22,509 bases of DNA from a virus: positions 1 through 22,509 of IMG/VR virus record IMGVR_UViG_3300028840_002349; one strand, 5' to 3'. Position numbers and translations under genes: made by a program. Shown here piece after piece: positions 20,491-22,509 of the stretch. Each line of letters begins with the position of its first letter. Positions within the stretch are counted from its first letter, which is position 1. The notes under the pieces are model-generated. The model made no database searches. It was given only the letters and a program-made list of their open reading frames with translations, and had not been told where the DNA came from.

Positions 20491-21174
20491 ATGGAGAAGT
20501 TAGATGTTTTAGTAACTGGTGGTGAGGGATTTATTGCAAAGGGAATTGTTCCGCATCTTGGTAAACGCTCTGTTTTTTGTTACTCGTATGACCTTATCAC
20601 CGGCGCTGATATTTTTGATAAGGAAAAGCTTGCAGAAGCGTTGGAAGGAAAAGACGCTGTTATTCACCTTGCCGGCCTTCACGGCCCTAGTTGCGATATG
20701 TTTGGGCACGTTGATAAGGACTATAAGCGTATAAATTTAGGGGGATCAAAAGCTGTTTTTAGAGCCGCTAAAAAGGCAAAGGTTAAGAGACTGGTTTTTG
20801 CATCTTCTATAGAGGTCTATGGATTTAAGTCTGTTTGGGCTGATTGGTATAACGATACCCCAGAGTTGCCAATAACGGAAGATACAGAGCTTCCTAAGAA
20901 ACAACATCCTTACGCGAAGTACAAACTTGAGACAGAAAAGTTCTTTAAGGAAAATACCAAGGATGGAGAGATTACTGTAGTAGCAATAAGGTTTGGAGGA
21001 ATAAACGGAGAAAGTCCTTGGTCAATAAAATGGGAGAATCTAGCAGAGGCTTTTAATTTAGCGCTTAGAACTGATAAGGTAAAGGGCTTTGAACACGTAA
21101 CAATCTGCGATTTAGATAGAAATGGTGTAGATCTTGATAAGGCAAGGAGGGTGCTAGGATATGTCAAAAATTAG
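20491..21174 (+). CDS. NAD-dependent epimerase/dehydratase, extended SDR (227 aa)
   Basis: A Rossmann-fold nucleotide-sugar enzyme. The NAD loop is VTGGEGFIAKGI (residues 8-19; G10/G11-x-G13-x-x-A16, with Ala for the third Gly), VIHLAGLHGPS follows, and the catalytic set is SSIEVY (105-110) with Y141-x3-K145 in HPYAKYK. At 227 residues it is shorter than typical members (about 310-340), with most of the C-terminal substrate domain absent. It may convert a UDP- or GDP-sugar for the transferases. ATG 20491 is preferred, with GGGAGAG 4 nt upstream; a TTG at 20479 is less likely. Confidence 0.82.
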   Translation: MEKLDVLVTGGEGFIAKGIVPHLGKRSVFCYSYDLITGADIFDKEKLAEALEGKDAVIHLAGLHGPSCDMFGHVDKDYKRINLGGSKAVFRAAKKAKVKRLVFASSIEVYGFKSVWADWYNDTPELPITEDTELPKKQHPYAKYKLETEKFFKENTKDGEITVVAIRFGGINGESPWSIKWENLAEAFNLALRTDKVKGFEHVTICDLDRNGVDLDKARRVLGYVKN

Positions 21175-22003
21175 TGTAATGAACCTAACAAATAGATACG
21201 GGGGAATAGATATTCTGTGGGCGAATATGAAAAGGCAAACCGAACAGGATTTTGAACTAATTATTGTAGACGCTCTTTGGAAAGAGAGGGAAAAAGAAAT
21301 TAAAGAGTACATAAACGACCCAAGACTTAAATATATAAGGCAATCAGACAAGAAAGAGGGTGCGCTTACTAATCTTGCACACGCAGATAACGAGGGCTTT
21401 AGGGCGTGTACAGGAGATTTAATAGTTTTGTTGCAAGACTATATTTGGATACCTCCTACAGCACTTGAGAAATTTTGGTTTCACCACGAACACGCTGACG
21501 GAAGAATCCAGATAACTGGGGTCGGGCACCAATACGGCAAGCCTTCAGGAGAAGATATTGTTAATCCTAAAGGTAAGATTACGGTTTTTGAGAAGCCTTA
21601 TGTCAAAAAGCCTAGCGAACAATGTTGGACAGATCCGAGAATGAGAACTGATTTTGGCACATTTTATGAATGTACGCCACAGGACATAGAGTTTAATTAC
21701 TGTGCTGTTCCCAGAAGAATGATTGCAGATCTCGGGGGTATGGACGAACAGTTTGATTTTGAGGGATTTGCTTGGGACAACGTTTACATGGCAGTTAAAG
21801 GAGATATGGCTGGATATAGCCCTATGATAGACCAGACCAATGAGTGTATGGGATTTGATCATGACGGATGGTGGCCAAATCCTCTAAAAGTTAATAGGAT
21901 AAGTCCGGCTGCTTATTATCACGACCAAGTAGCAAAGTTGCGTGCAGGGCTTGTGCCTTTCAAACTTCCTTATGTGGTATACGAAGATATGAATGCATAT
22001 TGA
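21161..22003 (+). CDS. GT2-type glycosyltransferase (280 aa)
   Basis: N-terminal ISVMNLTNRYGGIDILWANM, QDFELIIVDA and LAHADNEGFRACTGDLIVLL form a typical GT-A start; the usual D-x-D is replaced by QDY in LLQDYIWIPP, a notable change that may alter metal use. The C-terminal half is aromatic (FNYCAVPRRMIADLGGMDEQ, DFEGFAWDNVYMAVKGDMAG, GFDHDGWWPNP). Overlaps the epimerase by 14 nt with AAGGAGGG 9 nt before the ATG. Its stop lies in the -35 of the next promoter. Last gene of the sugar cassette in this window. Confidence 0.78.
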   Translation: MSKISVMNLTNRYGGIDILWANMKRQTEQDFELIIVDALWKEREKEIKEYINDPRLKYIRQSDKKEGALTNLAHADNEGFRACTGDLIVLLQDYIWIPPTALEKFWFHHEHADGRIQITGVGHQYGKPSGEDIVNPKGKITVFEKPYVKKPSEQCWTDPRMRTDFGTFYECTPQDIEFNYCAVPRRMIADLGGMDEQFDFEGFAWDNVYMAVKGDMAGYSPMIDQTNECMGFDHDGWWPNPLKVNRISPAAYYHDQVAKLRAGLVPFKLPYVVYEDMNAY

Positions 22004-22028
22004 CTATCTATAGCTGCGAAAGTATAAT
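22000..22028 (+). promoter_or_regulatory. Strong sigma-70 promoter
   Basis: TTGACT (22000-22005), exact 17-nt spacer, TATAAT (22023-22028). The -35 contains the TGA stop of the upstream glycosyltransferase, as at the RHH gene and similar to the capsid stop. Starts near 22035 and drives the gene at 22099. Confidence 0.8.
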
Positions 22029-22060
22029 GTGACAAAAGTTGAAAGGAACGAATCCTAAAA

Positions 22061-22092
22061 CCCACATAGCTGACTTGGCGTGTGGGAGTTTT
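22061..22092 (+). terminator. Terminator-like hairpin in the leader (possible attenuator)
   Basis: CCCACA (22061-22066) pairs with TGTGGG (22081-22086), followed by AGTTTTTT. It lies between a strong promoter and the start codon at 22099, so it would cut the transcript to about 60 nt unless overcome. GGGAG in the 3' arm is the only ribosome-site-like sequence before the gene. Confidence 0.55.
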
Positions 22093-22098
22093 TTATTT

Positions 22099-22509
22099 AT
22101 GGACAGAAAACCATTATCAGAAACAGTTGACAAACCAACTGAGGCAGAGGTCGCTGTACAAGAAGAACGTGCAGCAAAAAATATTGAACAAATGGGGTTT
22201 AATGACCTAGACGTATTCAATGCGTCCAAAGACTTTAGGCAGTTTTGCGATTTTCTTCAGATAGATGTGGGTTTGGGTAAAGAAAACCAAGACGAGTTGC
22301 TTTTCTTGGTTGATTGGGCAAAAGAGAAGTCTAGTAGTGAGGATATGGTGGATATTACCTACGAAATAAAGAAAATGAAAGACTCTCTGGGGTTTAACGA
22401 CGTAGGTCTTACCTCTGTAAAAAGGTTATATCAGTATATAAGATTGACGGACGAACAGGGAAAAATCTTTGATCGTCTTAAAAGAATTAAAAAAGAAAAG
22501 GAGTTATTA
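22099..22509 (+). CDS. Hypothetical protein, 3' end beyond window (137+ aa)
   Basis: ATG 22099-22101 opens a frame with no stop through the last base. It begins MDRKPLSETVDKPTEAEVAV and is acidic and helical, with DFRQFCDFLQIDVGLGKENQ and a Lys-rich helix at the edge (DRLKRIKKEKELL). It might be a tail or neck protein, or the start of a longer structural protein, but no motif shows this. It has its own promoter and a terminator-like leader, so it begins a new transcription unit. Confidence 0.65.
   Translation, partial: MDRKPLSETVDKPTEAEVAVQEERAAKNIEQMGFNDLDVFNASKDFRQFCDFLQIDVGLGKENQDELLFLVDWAKEKSSSEDMVDITYEIKKMKDSLGFNDVGLTSVKRLYQYIRLTDEQGKIFDRLKRIKKEKELL

Noticed and set aside
4557-22003. 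Alternative genetic code (TAG or TGA reassigned)
   Set aside because: All main genes run full length with TAA, TAG and TGA as terminal stops, often next to the following start codon or followed at once by another stop.

Overview
The window reads as a segment of a double-stranded DNA bacteriophage genome. It carries a terminase small subunit, a two-domain large terminase, a portal-like protein, a scaffold-like acidic coiled-coil protein and an SU10-type (DUF5309-like) major capsid protein. No rRNA, tRNA, CRISPR array, integrase or transposase was recognised. Bacterial sigma-70-like promoters and Shine-Dalgarno sites are common, so the host is a bacterium, but the sequence does not say which. 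No tail genes are seen, and the last gene runs off the right edge.

Layout. Positions 1-3887 are a minus-strand block of small genes: two PD-(D/E)XK-like nucleases, three zinc-ribbon proteins (one being the first nuclease), two membrane-anchored proteins (one lysozyme-like, one Cys-rich) and a 48-residue ribbon-helix-helix regulator. Positions 3888-4556 are a divergent control region. It holds promoters on both strands, a minus-strand terminator, a candidate small RNA, a hairpin-dense stretch of about 290 nt and possible tiny genes. From 4557 to the end all genes are on the plus strand: packaging, a lone glycosyltransferase, two unknown proteins, a 5-bp-phased CGC array, portal, small head-associated genes, scaffold and capsid.

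From 13796 to 22003 the genes form a tightly packed sugar cassette. It contains a GT2-TPR-GT4 tri-modular protein, two methyltransferases, a zinc ribbon, a GT-B enzyme, a homologue of UDP-arabinopyranose mutase / reversibly glycosylated polypeptide (GT75), two more GT-A enzymes, a PAPS-type sulfotransferase and an extended-SDR epimerase. Together these suggest the phage builds and modifies (methylates, sulfates) a glycan, perhaps one decorating the virion, since the cassette follows the capsid gene directly.

Expression signals repeat. Several genes have an extended -10 promoter only 6-8 bp upstream of the start codon, implying nearly leaderless mRNAs. Others have a promoter overlapping the upstream stop codon, then a leader of roughly 60-90 nt with strong hairpins. 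At two sites two long inverted repeats are interleaved so that both cannot fully form at once; a weaker third case precedes the portal gene. Seven genes that are short or cut by the window edge were found by reading the sequence directly: 752-901 (-), 3741-3887 (-), 4335-4451, 4557-4724, 11262-11396, 17089-17229 and 22099-22509.
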